From the NCBI GenBank assembly GCA_023409265.1, contig JAEYHZ010000013.1, positions 30,223 through 94,222 of the forward strand: DNA of 64,000 nt, read 5' to 3'. The DNA is from Bacillota bacterium (GTDB taxonomy: Bacteria; Bacillota; Clostridia; Acetivibrionales; DSM-1351). Each line of letters starts with the position of its first letter. Positions within the stretch are counted from its first letter, which is position 1. This document shows positions 45,214 to 54,000 of this stretch, in pieces. The position numbers were made by a program, and so were the translations under genes. The notes beneath the pieces are model-generated. The model was not told the DNA's origin. It worked only from the letters and a program-made list of their open reading frames with translations, and ran no database searches.

Positions 45214-45235
45214 ATCCCGCCAATACTGGCGGGAT
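45214..45235. terminator. Hairpin after the candidate immunity gene
   Basis: ATCCCGCC-AATACT-GGCGGGAT is a perfect 8-bp stem 28 bases past the stop of the minus-strand gene at 45263. It lacks a clear T tract on that strand; on the plus strand GTAATTTTT follows. Confidence 0.5.
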
Positions 45236-45262
45236 GTAATTTTTACCGAAAACTTATATTAT

Positions 45263-45742
45263 TTATGTATATGGTTGGTTCTCGTAAGAATAAAACCAAT
45301 TTTTCGATATTTCTTCATAATAATAATCTGTCGGTTGTCCAGTGGGTTTTTTTCCACTTTTATAAAAGGCTATGCTAAATCGTTCTGTACCATTCGTATA
45401 AAATAAGAACTCGATATTACGATCATCATCCACTGTGATTAATTTTACTCCAAGATTATCCGTCAAGTATTTAATATCATTATATATTTTTTGATCAATA
45501 TGATTATCAGCGTCATCATCATTACTAAACTTGATTTTTCCATTAGAACTATAAATATGTGAAATATTGTTCGATTTTTCTAAATACTTCTGAACCGAGA
45601 CGAAACGATTTTGATTGTTATTAAATATACTAATGATTTCTTCCTTAGTTATAGGTTTATTGTCAAAAAACACATTAAAACATAAGAATATAACTGCAAA
45701 AAGGCATATTAATGACACTGTTAATATTAAATATTTTTTCAT
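45263..45742 (-). CDS. Membrane-anchored protein, candidate immunity partner of the metallopeptidase tip
   Basis: The 159-residue product has an N-terminal membrane anchor (YLILTVSLICLFAVIFLCFN) and an acidic extracellular domain with DDDADNHID and an ending YYYEEISKNWFYSYENQ. It starts 19 bases after the reconstructed stop of the orphan Rhs tip and shares its strand, the usual place of an immunity gene. ATG 45742 (MKKYLIL) follows GAGAGG; 45760 is a longer alternative. It is not similar to the lipoprotein after the resident rhs gene. Immunity function is inferred from position. Confidence 0.6.
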   Translation of the reverse strand: MKKYLILTVSLICLFAVIFLCFNVFFDNKPITKEEIISIFNNNQNRFVSVQKYLEKSNNISHIYSSNGKIKFSNDDDADNHIDQKIYNDIKYLTDNLGVKLITVDDDRNIEFLFYTNGTERFSIAFYKSGKKPTGQPTDYYYEEISKNWFYSYENQPYT

Positions 45743-45761
45743 TTTTCTACCTCTCCTCATA

Positions 45762-47567
45762 CTATTTTGACTTTATGGCCTTTGACCTTGTATGCCAAAG
45801 GTAATTTTCAAAATACTGAAATTCATTTGTAGTATAAGCCAGAAATGCCATCTCAACATCATTTGCTGTAACATGCCCGTTTCTCTCATCATATCATCAT
45901 TATAAAAATCTTTTTTAAATGGTACTTCATTGGGGGCGTCTGCCTCTGGTCGGAAATCATTATCGGATTTCTCTTGTATACTAGCATTTGGACCATAGCC
46001 ATAGGCATCATCCAGCCCAAGAATATGTCCGAATTCATGAGCAATAGTTCTTGCATACTCACTTTGAGTATAATCTTTTCTGCTTTTATAACCTTTATAC
46101 ATTGTAATAGTTCCTGGATTTGATATCGACCAACTATCTTGACCTACCCCTTGAATTAACCCTTGACCAGGCTCCTCCCAATCTGTATGAGGAACTCCTT
46201 CGGAACTGTTATTTATATTAATAACTAAAAACTCTTGCTTATTTGAAGAATTAGAAGCCGACTTCCACAATCCATTTGACCCTGAATTATTACTGAAAAT
46301 TTGGGTATTCACCGTTATTGTTTTACCATTTCCAAAATCAAATTGATTCCCTTTAAACGTACCACTCCAGTAAGATTGGATCCCAGCTGCTGCTACATTA
46401 GCATATGTTAAATTTATTGGTTTTCCTGTTGAAGGATCAACAAATTTGTCATTAGCATCTCCAGTAAAGTTTATATATGCCTTAATATTAATTGTATCTC
46501 CTGTTCTAGTTACCTTTACTGGGGCATCATTCATTTTTGTTTGAATAGTAACATTATTACCAGTGTCATCATGCCACCAACTTAAAGTATCATCGATACC
46601 CAAAGCCTTTGCAATTTCACCAACACTATCATCAAAACTAATTGTTACATACTTTCCTGTATCAAAATTTTTGGCTTTTATAGTTCTTTTATTATAATCA
46701 ACTGATATTATTAAACCCATAGCTTTTAAAAGCCACTCTGCATCTTTAACATATGTTTTATTACCAATAAGCACAGCATCTGTAATTTGTATACCATTCA
46801 CATCTAAGTTAACATTTGTAGGTAAAACAGAATTAGTCTGCCCATTAGGTATATAAACATTGTGATTTACCGATGATGAATAATAATTATTACTATTTGG
46901 ATTATTACTATAGCTACCTCTATTATTATTATATATTTGGGCAGTACCCTTCTCCCCCAGTCTAACTTCATTGTTTACTTTCCCATAATTATTCAAAACC
47001 AAACTGCCATTCTTTCCGCCAGTTATTGTATCCATAATACCATAATTATTAATGGTTACATTTGAACCATCACGGGTATGAACTGATGTGACATGCTCCC
47101 AAGGATTCATTGTTAAAGTTGTTGACGATGAACCGGAACTTATGCTGCTGCCAAATAAATTTCCAAACTCATAATCTGAGACAGTGACATGTCCGTTTTG
47201 TACGCTTCCTCTTTCATATCCCCAGCTGTCATATACTTTCCCGTTATCCAAATAAAGGTCCTGGGTTTTACCATTTATTGTAAATGTATCTTTTGATGAA
47301 TCCTTACTCCATGTGCTTACATCAGCTACTTCACTTAAAGTAATACCTTTTGGTGTTGGATCTGGTTCTGCTTCATGTTTATATTTCTCAGCAGCTTCCT
47401 TTCCAAAATAAAATACAAGTTCATTGTATGTCATATGTCCCGTCGGATCAGTGTACTGAATCGGATCATTTTCGCAATAAGTATACAAATTCAAGCTCAG
47501 CGGGTTGTTATCTTCCCCCCAGTAGCTATCCTCAGTTGTAAAACGTCCCAAATATGAGTCATAGTAC
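45762..47567 (-). pseudogene. Orphan Rhs tip with stalk domain and zinc-metallopeptidase motif
   Basis: It begins without a start codon inside the Rhs core end (GYYDSYLGRFTTEDSYW) and continues through DPTGHM and about 140 residues shared with the resident protein, then diverges after TITGGKN. The unique part has a copper-amine-oxidase-like stalk segment (IGNKTYVKDAEWLLKAMGL) and AHEFGHILGLDDAYG (H505 counting from 47551), an HExxHxxGxxD zinc site of metzincin type. A one-base loss in the A-run at 45880-45882 shifts the last 40 codons; in the other frame GHVTANDVEMAFLAYT continues to a TAG at 45762. It is silent unless joined to an rhs N-terminus. Confidence 0.85.
46984..47567 (-). repeat. 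584-bp direct repeat with the rhs gene, copy in the orphan tip
   Basis: This segment matches 52145-52728 almost base for base with no gap, covering the end of the Rhs core and the shared pre-tip region. Similarity ends abruptly at 47567, where IS110-related DNA starts, and fades at 46984 where the tips differ. Confidence 0.9.
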
Positions 47568-47666
47568 CCTTAACGAGATAATATGTTACTCAAATGTAGT
47601 AGCCATCATGTTTCAGATGGCTATATAGATATTCTTTGTTTTTCAAGGTACGATAGTTTGATTATA

Positions 47667-48902
47667 TCATTCCTTCGGAGGGTTGGATAGATTTGGATGG
47701 ACATATTCATTACCACTTTTCATCATGCCGTAGACTATATTTACGCTTCTTCTCATTACTGACTTTATTGCCTGATTTGTGGTTTTACCCTGTGACAGTT
47801 TTTTGTTGTAGTACTCGTAAAATATACCGTTTACAGGTTTGTTTTTGTTTCGTCCTGCACAGATATTCCTTGCTGCTATTCCCTGAAATATATAGTGCAG
47901 CCTTCGGTTTCCAAATTTGTTTCTTATGTCTTTTTGAGTATCCCCGGAGGAATGGCTTATAGGACATATTCCAGAGAATTTAGCCAGTTTATCAGCACTT
48001 GAAAAGCGGTTTATGTCGCCGATTTCGACTATTAAGGCAGCTGCTGTTATAAAATCAACTCCTTTTAGTGTTTCCAACTTGTAAGGCAGTCTTTGCGTAA
48101 GCTTTTTTATCTCTTTTTCTATAGCGGAAAGTTCAGCGTTGTTGTGCTTTATTTCCTTTATACAGTTAGTTACCATGAAGTCCCGGCTTTCTTGAAAACC
48201 TGTTGTTGTATCACCATCCTTCTCAACAAGTTCAAGGATTTGATTTGCTTTTGTTGTATCAAAGAAGCCACTGCTCCGTTTGTAAAGCATTTCGCCAAGT
48301 TCTTCTGCTGTAACTCCTGCAAGCTTTGAAGGTGAAGGATAATTTTCCCAAAAGTCAAGGGCGGTAGGACAGCTGAATTCATTGAAAAACAGTTTATAGG
48401 AAGGATAATGCGCTATTATGTACGCGTGTACCTGATTTTTTATGGTGATATTGTCATTAACTATGCTTGCCCTTTTTCGTACAAGTGTGCCAAGTGTCCA
48501 GTAAATGTCATGCTGTTCAAATTCCTGCAAGGTATCATACTTTGTAAGTAGAACCCTTGCAACGCATTCAGCATCTACAAAATCAGTCTTATCCTTGCCG
48601 GGCTGGCTTTTTCTTTCTGCCGAGGACAGGTTGGAGTTAACCTTTTTTACAACACATTTTTTTGCTCTGAGAAATACAGCCAGTGGTCTGCCTGCTGCAC
48701 CACAGTCTTCAAGTCCGAACACTACTGTCTGACCTTTTTTAACATATTTCCTGACCTTCTTGTAGAACTCCTCGAAGGCGGAAGGCTTGTTCTCAAACTG
48801 TACTTCTCCCAGCTTTTCGGCAAAACAGTTAAGTATAACGGCGGTGTGGGTGCGCCTGTGGGTATCAATCCCACAAAAGAGCATTTTCAATTTAGGATGC
48901 AT
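47667..48902 (-). CDS. IS110-family transposase (DEDD recombinase)
   Basis: The 411-residue protein has the N-terminal RuvC-like DEDD domain: D in FCGIDTHRRTH, E in FGLEDCGAAG and D in DKTDFVDAECV. The C-terminal Transposase_20 domain has KGVDFITAAALIVEIGD and FSGICPISHSSGDTQ with the candidate nucleophilic serine. The start 48902 (MHPKLKM) follows AAAGGAAG; an in-frame ATG at 48938 lacks such a site. It appears intact. It catalyses RNA-guided DNA recombination in the IS110 family. Confidence 0.95.
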   Translation of the reverse strand: MHPKLKMLFCGIDTHRRTHTAVILNCFAEKLGEVQFENKPSAFEEFYKKVRKYVKKGQTVVFGLEDCGAAGRPLAVFLRAKKCVVKKVNSNLSSAERKSQPGKDKTDFVDAECVARVLLTKYDTLQEFEQHDIYWTLGTLVRKRASIVNDNITIKNQVHAYIIAHYPSYKLFFNEFSCPTALDFWENYPSPSKLAGVTAEELGEMLYKRSSGFFDTTKANQILELVEKDGDTTTGFQESRDFMVTNCIKEIKHNNAELSAIEKEIKKLTQRLPYKLETLKGVDFITAAALIVEIGDINRFSSADKLAKFSGICPISHSSGDTQKDIRNKFGNRRLHYIFQGIAARNICAGRNKNKPVNGIFYEYYNKKLSQGKTTNQAIKSVMRRSVNIVYGMMKSGNEYVHPNLSNPPKE

Positions 48903-48959
48903 AAATATCTTCCTTTCATGTATATATTTTATTTTCAAAGTACAAGCTTTCTGTGCTTT

Positions 48960-49200
48960 TAAAGTTTAAACGGCATCCCTTACTGTACAGCGTAAAGCCT
49001 TTTACAGCTTCGCAACGGAACTATAGCCAATACCAAACCCAAAAGCCCTTACATTTACCGTAATTAAAAAGTCAATTACAACAAATGTAAAAGCTTTTAA
49101 GAATACAGGGCGTTTCATATGAGGCACATGCTCTACTGCGTAAGCTCTGAAGCCCGCAAGGGTACTAACAGCCAATAACCATGTGAAACGCCTGTATTTA
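48960..49200 (-). ncRNA. Probable IS110 bridge RNA
   Basis: Upstream of the recombinase on the same strand, ATACAGGCGTTTCA pairs with TGAAACGCC-TGTAT across a large loop (ends at about 49111 and 49198), and a second arm forms from TTACATTT-GTAATT with AATTAC-AAATGTAA (about 49041-49090). Bridge RNAs of the IS110 group lie in this 5' position and have two such looped stems for target and donor recognition. Loop-to-target assignment needs the true element ends. Confidence 0.65.
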
Positions 49201-49204
49201 TATG

Positions 49205-49239
49205 TTAAGAGGATTTACCTATGACAAAAAATCCTCTTA
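49205..49239. terminator. Hairpin between the DUF2493 gene and the IS110 element
   Basis: AAGAGGATTT pairs with AAATCCTCTT around a short loop containing ATGACAAA. It lies 26 bases beyond the DUF2493 stop and may terminate that operon or mark the IS end. Confidence 0.5.
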
Positions 49240-49264
49240 TTGCTTTGAAATACAAGTAGTATTT

Positions 49265-49630
49265 TTACTTAAAAACCACTAACGGAACACCGCTTTTCCT
49301 TGCTCTTGAAACCATGTCCTTAGTTCCTTTGCTACCATCAATATTTTCGTGAAAAGCAACTACAAGGTGAGGGTTTTCCATATCCAGCATAGTTTGGTTA
49401 CGGATAGGCCCGGCTTTTTTGCCGTATTTTTTCCACTGTGCAGGATACTCACGAAATGATAAACCACATGCTTTGGCAGCCTTTACGGCAAGGGTATCAG
49501 CACCCTTTGCACCTCCGGCTATAATGACAATATCCCCATGGACAGAAGTAGCTTTTAAACGTCTGATATAGTGTAAAACCCTTCCATAATCGGTATAGAA
49601 CCTACTCCCACAAATGAGCACCTTGTACAT
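49265..49630 (-). CDS. DUF2493 (YspA, SLOG-fold) protein
   Basis: The 121-residue protein shows VLICGSRFYTDYGRV, the Rossmann-like SLOG strand, AGGAKGADTLAVKAAKACG, the nucleotide-binding loop, and AGPIRNQTMLD. DUF2493 proteins bind nucleotide-derived ligands and are often found on mobile elements and in conflict systems. GGAGG lies ten bases before the ATG and overlaps the end of the HRDC gene, indicating one operon. Function is unproven. Confidence 0.88.
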   Translation of the reverse strand: MYKVLICGSRFYTDYGRVLHYIRRLKATSVHGDIVIIAGGAKGADTLAVKAAKACGLSFREYPAQWKKYGKKAGPIRNQTMLDMENPHLVVAFHENIDGSKGTKDMVSRARKSGVPLVVFK

Positions 49631-49632
49631 AA

Positions 49633-50124
49633 CTATGCAACCTCCTTTATCTGGAACAAATACTCCCGTATAGCCTGTATAAACCTCAAGCCATACTTTT
49701 CAAGCTTGGTCTGACCAACTCCCTGTATAGCACTAAGTTCTGAAAGGTCTGTAGGAAGAAGCCTGCACATATCTCTGAGAGTTTTGTCATGGAATATGAT
49801 ATATGGAGGAAGCTTGAGTTCCGATGCAATCTGCTTGCGTAAGGCAACAAGTTGATGAAATAACTGCTCCGAATCAATAACCTCTGATACCTCAGCCTTT
49901 AAGGCAGCAACAGCCTGCCCGATAGCCTGGTCGACAGTTTCAATATCCTCAGCCTGTAAATCCGCTGTACTATCAACTCCAATATCAGATACCTCTGTCT
50001 GTGAAATATCATCAACCTTTGAAATCGGCTCTACAGGTGCAGTCTGTAGCTCAACACAGCAGACCGAAAGCCTGCCGCCAGAATCAGATACTGAAATACT
50101 AAAAGAAAAAATTCCGCTTGACAA
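49633..50124 (-). CDS. HRDC-domain protein, N-terminus uncertain
   Basis: The C-terminal 85 residues form an HRDC domain (LRKQIASELKLPPYIIF, DKTLRDMCRLLPTDLSEL, GVGQTKLEKYG) as found at the end of RecQ helicases, where it binds DNA. Before it is an acidic linker. No helicase is present. The start is unclear: 50124 is a TTG, and the frame stays open to about 50160 without a good start or ribosome binding site, so the gene may be truncated at its 5' end. A fragment of a second copy is at 41142-41240. Confidence 0.65.
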   Translation of the reverse strand: MSSGIFSFSISVSDSGGRLSVCCVELQTAPVEPISKVDDISQTEVSDIGVDSTADLQAEDIETVDQAIGQAVAALKAEVSEVIDSEQLFHQLVALRKQIASELKLPPYIIFHDKTLRDMCRLLPTDLSELSAIQGVGQTKLEKYGLRFIQAIREYLFQIKEVA

Positions 50125-50225
50125 ATAATCAAGGACGGCGGTAAACCCTCCGTAAGATTATGCGGGACTTGGGACATACAGGCAATTGGGGTATCAGTGT
50201 TCCCGGGATTTTCAGGAGGTGTTTT

Positions 50226-50348
50226 ATGAGATTTACCATTACGTCACAGGGTACTGACATACCCTTCCAGCTTGATATTTCAGGGTATATTCTTACGGTT
50301 TCACACATTTCTGACCACAACTGGGATTTTTCTTTATTGCAATTTTGA
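50226..50348 (+). CDS. Possible 40-residue protein
   Basis: A short frame (MRFTITSQGTDIPF at the start, DFSLLQF at the end) has AGGAGG eight bases before its ATG and runs opposite to the HRDC gene. No family recognised. Positions 50349-50574 otherwise contain only the 49-bp repeat copy. Confidence 0.3.
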   Translation: MRFTITSQGTDIPFQLDISGYILTVSHISDHNWDFSLLQF

Positions 50349-50410
50349 AAGCACAGAATAAATGGTATTTTGGTTTCGCTTTTCTGATTTTATGTCTACC
50401 GGTTCAGCTG

Positions 50411-50459
50411 AAAGAAAGGCCAGCAGGATTGTGCGTTCCCGTTGGCCTATTGGTTTGTT
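50411..50459 (+). repeat. Hairpin-forming 49-bp repeat, copy 2
   Basis: Second copy of the 44681-44729 repeat: AAAGAAAGGCCAGCAGG through TTCCCGTTGGCCTATTGG, with the perfect arm AGGCCA/TGGCCT. It lacks the tandem expansion. Confidence 0.75.
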
Positions 50460-50574
50460 ACGATATCAATTTTTAGAGGTTATTTACAGTCTCGGACAGG
50501 ATAGAGCAGTAGTAACATATTACCCAGTATTTACTGTCAAGTGAAATCAATTCTCTAGCAAATTATATCTTACC

Positions 50575-50994
50575 TCAATGTACTATAGTATTATTTTTAT
50601 AGCCCTGGTAATAGCGATGTACTGTCATCATCTCTACGTTTATTTTACTTTGCTCTTCTAAAGTTAACTCATCCCATTTATCATATGTACTTTTTAGAAA
50701 AATAAGCCCGTCATACAAAGTCTTGAGTTCTGAGTAATGGTCTTTTTTACTTTGAGGGACATCCCCTTTTATGTCTTCCAATAATTTCTCCATCTTATCA
50801 ATATATTCTTTATTCTCCTCAGACTGAAGTAATTCTATGGATTTGTAAGTATTTTCAATATCAATGTTCTTTGCTACTGAACAGAAAACCTTGTAATAGT
50901 CATCTACAAAAGAATAATATTTATCCGATGAAGAACAACCACAAAGTAATATATATATAATACTTAAACTAACTAAACAAAATCTTTTGAACAA
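50575..50994 (-). CDS. Lipoprotein following rhs, candidate immunity protein
   Basis: The 139-residue product has a lipoprotein signal (IIYILLCGCSSSDK) and a helical, charged domain. It starts with TTG at 50994, seven bases after GGGAGGG, and lies 38 bases past the rhs stop. The decayed gene at 41658-42058 is its paralogue, and that one follows a remnant of the same Rhs tip, so the tip and the lipoprotein travel together. As a lipoprotein it would protect from the outside of the membrane. The immunity role is inferred. Confidence 0.75.
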   Translation of the reverse strand: MFKRFCLVSLSIIYILLCGCSSSDKYYSFVDDYYKVFCSVAKNIDIENTYKSIELLQSEENKEYIDKMEKLLEDIKGDVPQSKKDHYSELKTLYDGLIFLKSTYDKWDELTLEEQSKINVEMMTVHRYYQGYKNNTIVH

Positions 50995-51032
50995 TTTAAT
51001 TCCCTCCCAACTAGAGATACAATAATTATAGT

Positions 51033-54000
51033 TTAATCTCCATAAAGCTCTTTATCAATTTTTTCTAAATCTTTATCCAATCTTTTTACTGAATCTTTAT
51101 AATTGATATTTTCATTTATAACCAAGTCTATATATGCTATCAATTCATTCTTATATATTCTTGATTGGTCTTCGCTTCCGTAGATAATATCTTGTTTAGT
51201 GAAATCTTGTTTTAGTGTTTGAAGTTCCTTTACAAAACCATCCCTAAACTTATTTTTACTACCGCCATCTATTAAGTATTTATATTCGGTATTATCGACA
51301 AAATTCATTTCTGCTTCTGCTAATACCGCATCTTTGTAATACCCAAATGGATCTAATGTACCCATAATATCTTTCACTCCCGGCTGTGGATCATAAGTGC
51401 TAAGTAACGCCGAAGATGCGTACTGCGCCATATTCACCTTAGTATTACTTATATATGGTATAGGACCATTTACTCCATAATTACCATTCTGCAGTTTAGT
51501 CCAAAGTATATCTAATATTGAATAAGCTATTTGATATCCTGCTAAATCCACTTGAGCATCACTATATTTTTTAAAATATTTCAAACTATAAGAGAATTCT
51601 TCATATCTATAAGCAAATGCCCAAGTGCCGTGGCTCTCGTTAAGAATTCTATCCAGCTGTTCTCGAGCAGCTTTCTGAGCAGCTACAGCTATAGTATTAG
51701 TCAATTTTCCATCTTTAGCTCTGTTAGTCCAACTCAGTAACGAGTTATAATGATCTCCGCTACCCATCCTTTTAAAATCAGAATCTAAAGAATGCCCATT
51801 ATCTAAGTAATCTTTTAAAAATTGGTTACGAGCAGAAGTATAGTCTTTATAAACATTAATATAACCCAGCTGATACAGATTGGTTTTGAGTTTATCCAAA
51901 TCACTAATAACTTTTACGCTCCCCTGTCCTGAGTAATGCTTTGTACCTTGATCGGTGGTTGAACTATTCCCAAACCCTGTCTCCAGCCAGTCTACCTGCC
52001 CATCTTCATAGTTAAACACTTCATTCGTACTATAAGCTCCTGTTTGAGTATGCTCAATATGTCCATAATTTGTTACATGTATTCCTAGTAGGCTATCTTT
52101 ATTGGATATATCCCCACCTATAATATTCTTAATGTAGGCATTTTCATAATTATTCACAAACAAACTGCTATTCTTTCCGCCAGTTATTGTATCCATAATA
52201 CCATAATTATTAATGGTTACATTTGAACCATCACGGGTATGAGCTGATGTGACATGCTCCCAAGGATTCACTGTTAAAGTTGTTGACGATGAACCGGAAC
52301 TTGTGCTGCTGCCAAATAAATTTCCATATTCATAATCTGAGACAGTGATATGTCCGTTTTGTACGATTCCTCTTTCATATCCCCAGCTGTCATATACTTT
52401 TCCATTATCCAAATAAAGGCTCTGGGTTTTGCCATTTATTGTGAATGTGGCTTTTGATGAATCCTGGCTCCATGTAGTTGCATCAGCTACTTCGCTTAAA
52501 GTAATACCTTTTGGTGTTGGATCTGGTTCTGCTTCATGTTTATATTTCTCAGCAGCATCCTTACCTAAATAAAATACCATTTCATTGTATGTCATATGTC
52601 CTGTCGGATCAACGTACTGTATCGGATCATTCATACAATAAGTATACAAATTCAAGCTAAGCGGGTTGTTATCTTCCCCCCAGTAGCTGTCTTCGGTTGT
52701 GAAGCGTCCCAAATTTGGGTCATAGTATCTTGCTCTCAGGTAATAGAGCCCTGTTTCTTCATCGTAGAATTCACCTGTGTAGCGGATTGCGTTGCCGGTG
52801 GTTTCTACTGTGAGGGTCGGGGTTCCCCAGATGTCATAGTCATACTGGTTTTGTACTACTCCTGCTGCATCTACTGTTTGTACTACGTCTCCATGTCCGT
52901 TGTAAAGGTAATAGCTCTCGTTTCCTGCTGCATCTGCTTTTGCTATATAGTTTATTCCCTTTATGTATCTTGCCTTTACATTAGTACTTGCATCCGTTTC
53001 AAGGATAACATTCTGTCTGTCATATAGATAGTTTGTTACTTCTGTTGTATAGCCTTTGTCGGATTTCTTTACTGTTTTGCTTACTCTAAGGTCATCGCCG
53101 TTGTACGTGAAGTCAACAGTTGTACGAACTCCGGCTTTAACGGTTTCTGTCTTTTTGAGCCTGTTGAAGCCGTCGTAAGTGTAGCTTGTTTTTTCCACCT
53201 GTTTGTCTATAGTGTTTGAAACATTATCACCATATGCCGTACCTGTGGTTTTGGGGCGCAGTCCGGTGTTATCAGGCAAGGTATGGCTGATGCTTTGCTT
53301 TAACTGGTTTCCGTTGCTGTCATAGCTGTATTTTGTTGTTTTTCTGGCGATTTCCTTATTGTCACCGTCAAACATTCTCTCTACCAGCTTTAATAGCAGG
53401 TTGGAGTTTGAGTAGGTGTAATCGCTCTTCTTCAATATATATTGTATTTCTTTTCCTGTGGTCTCGTCAACATAGTCACTTGGTTGAAGTGATATATATG
53501 TTTCGTTCTGGGACACCCTGTTTCCTGCTTTATCGTATGAATATACGGTTGTTTTTCCAGGTGTTGCGACTTTTGTAATCCTTCCCGCTTTATCATACTC
53601 ATAGTCTGTTGTTCCGTAAAGGTCAGTTTTTGTTATCTGCCTTCCTGCGAGGTCATAGGTATAGCTGTATTCTGAAATTTTACCGCCGTTGGGCTTTGTG
53701 TTTGTAAGTGTGATCAGCCGGTTGTCCCTGTCATAGCTATAGTTTTCTGAAACTCCACCTTCAAAGGTGACTGAGCTTCTTCTGCCATTGTCGTCATATG
53801 AGTAGGTTGTGGTTTTCCCTCCGTAGGTTACGGTTTCCATTCGACTTGATTTATCGTAAGTGTATTCTACAGAATAGCCTTTGGAATCGGTTACTGTTGC
53901 AATATTCCCAATCTGGTCATAGGCATAGCTTACCTGTGCAGCACCACCCTTTTGTATTTCGGTAAGTCTGTTGTTTTCATCGTAGTTGTAGGTGCTTGTG

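Larger units (their letters stand above)
43887..45262. other. AT-rich gap of about 1.4 kb without genes
   Basis: No frame with a ribosome binding site or known motif was found on either strand. Contents: the repeat at 44681-44729, the tandem repeat at 44717-44770, a hairpin at 45214-45235, and two loosely similar stretches with CCGGCA-ATATGC-type sequence at about 44235 and 44990. It looks like decayed accessory DNA. Confidence 0.6.
47568..49200 (-). mobile_element. IS110-family insertion element
   Basis: The element comprises the DEDD recombinase gene, about 95 bp of 3' noncoding DNA ending where Rhs similarity begins, and about 300 bp of 5' noncoding DNA folding as a bridge-RNA-like structure. 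As expected for IS110 no terminal inverted repeats were seen. Exact ends and the core target dinucleotide cannot be fixed without an empty site. Confidence 0.75.

Noticed and set aside
47568..47666. Rhs core continuing upstream of the orphan tip
   Set aside because: There is an in-frame TAA just before GYYDS and no Rhs-like reading in the 95 bp before the transposase gene.
50129..50320. 63-codon minus-strand frame upstream of the HRDC gene
   Set aside because: No ribosome binding site and no recognisable motif; it opposes a frame with a better start.
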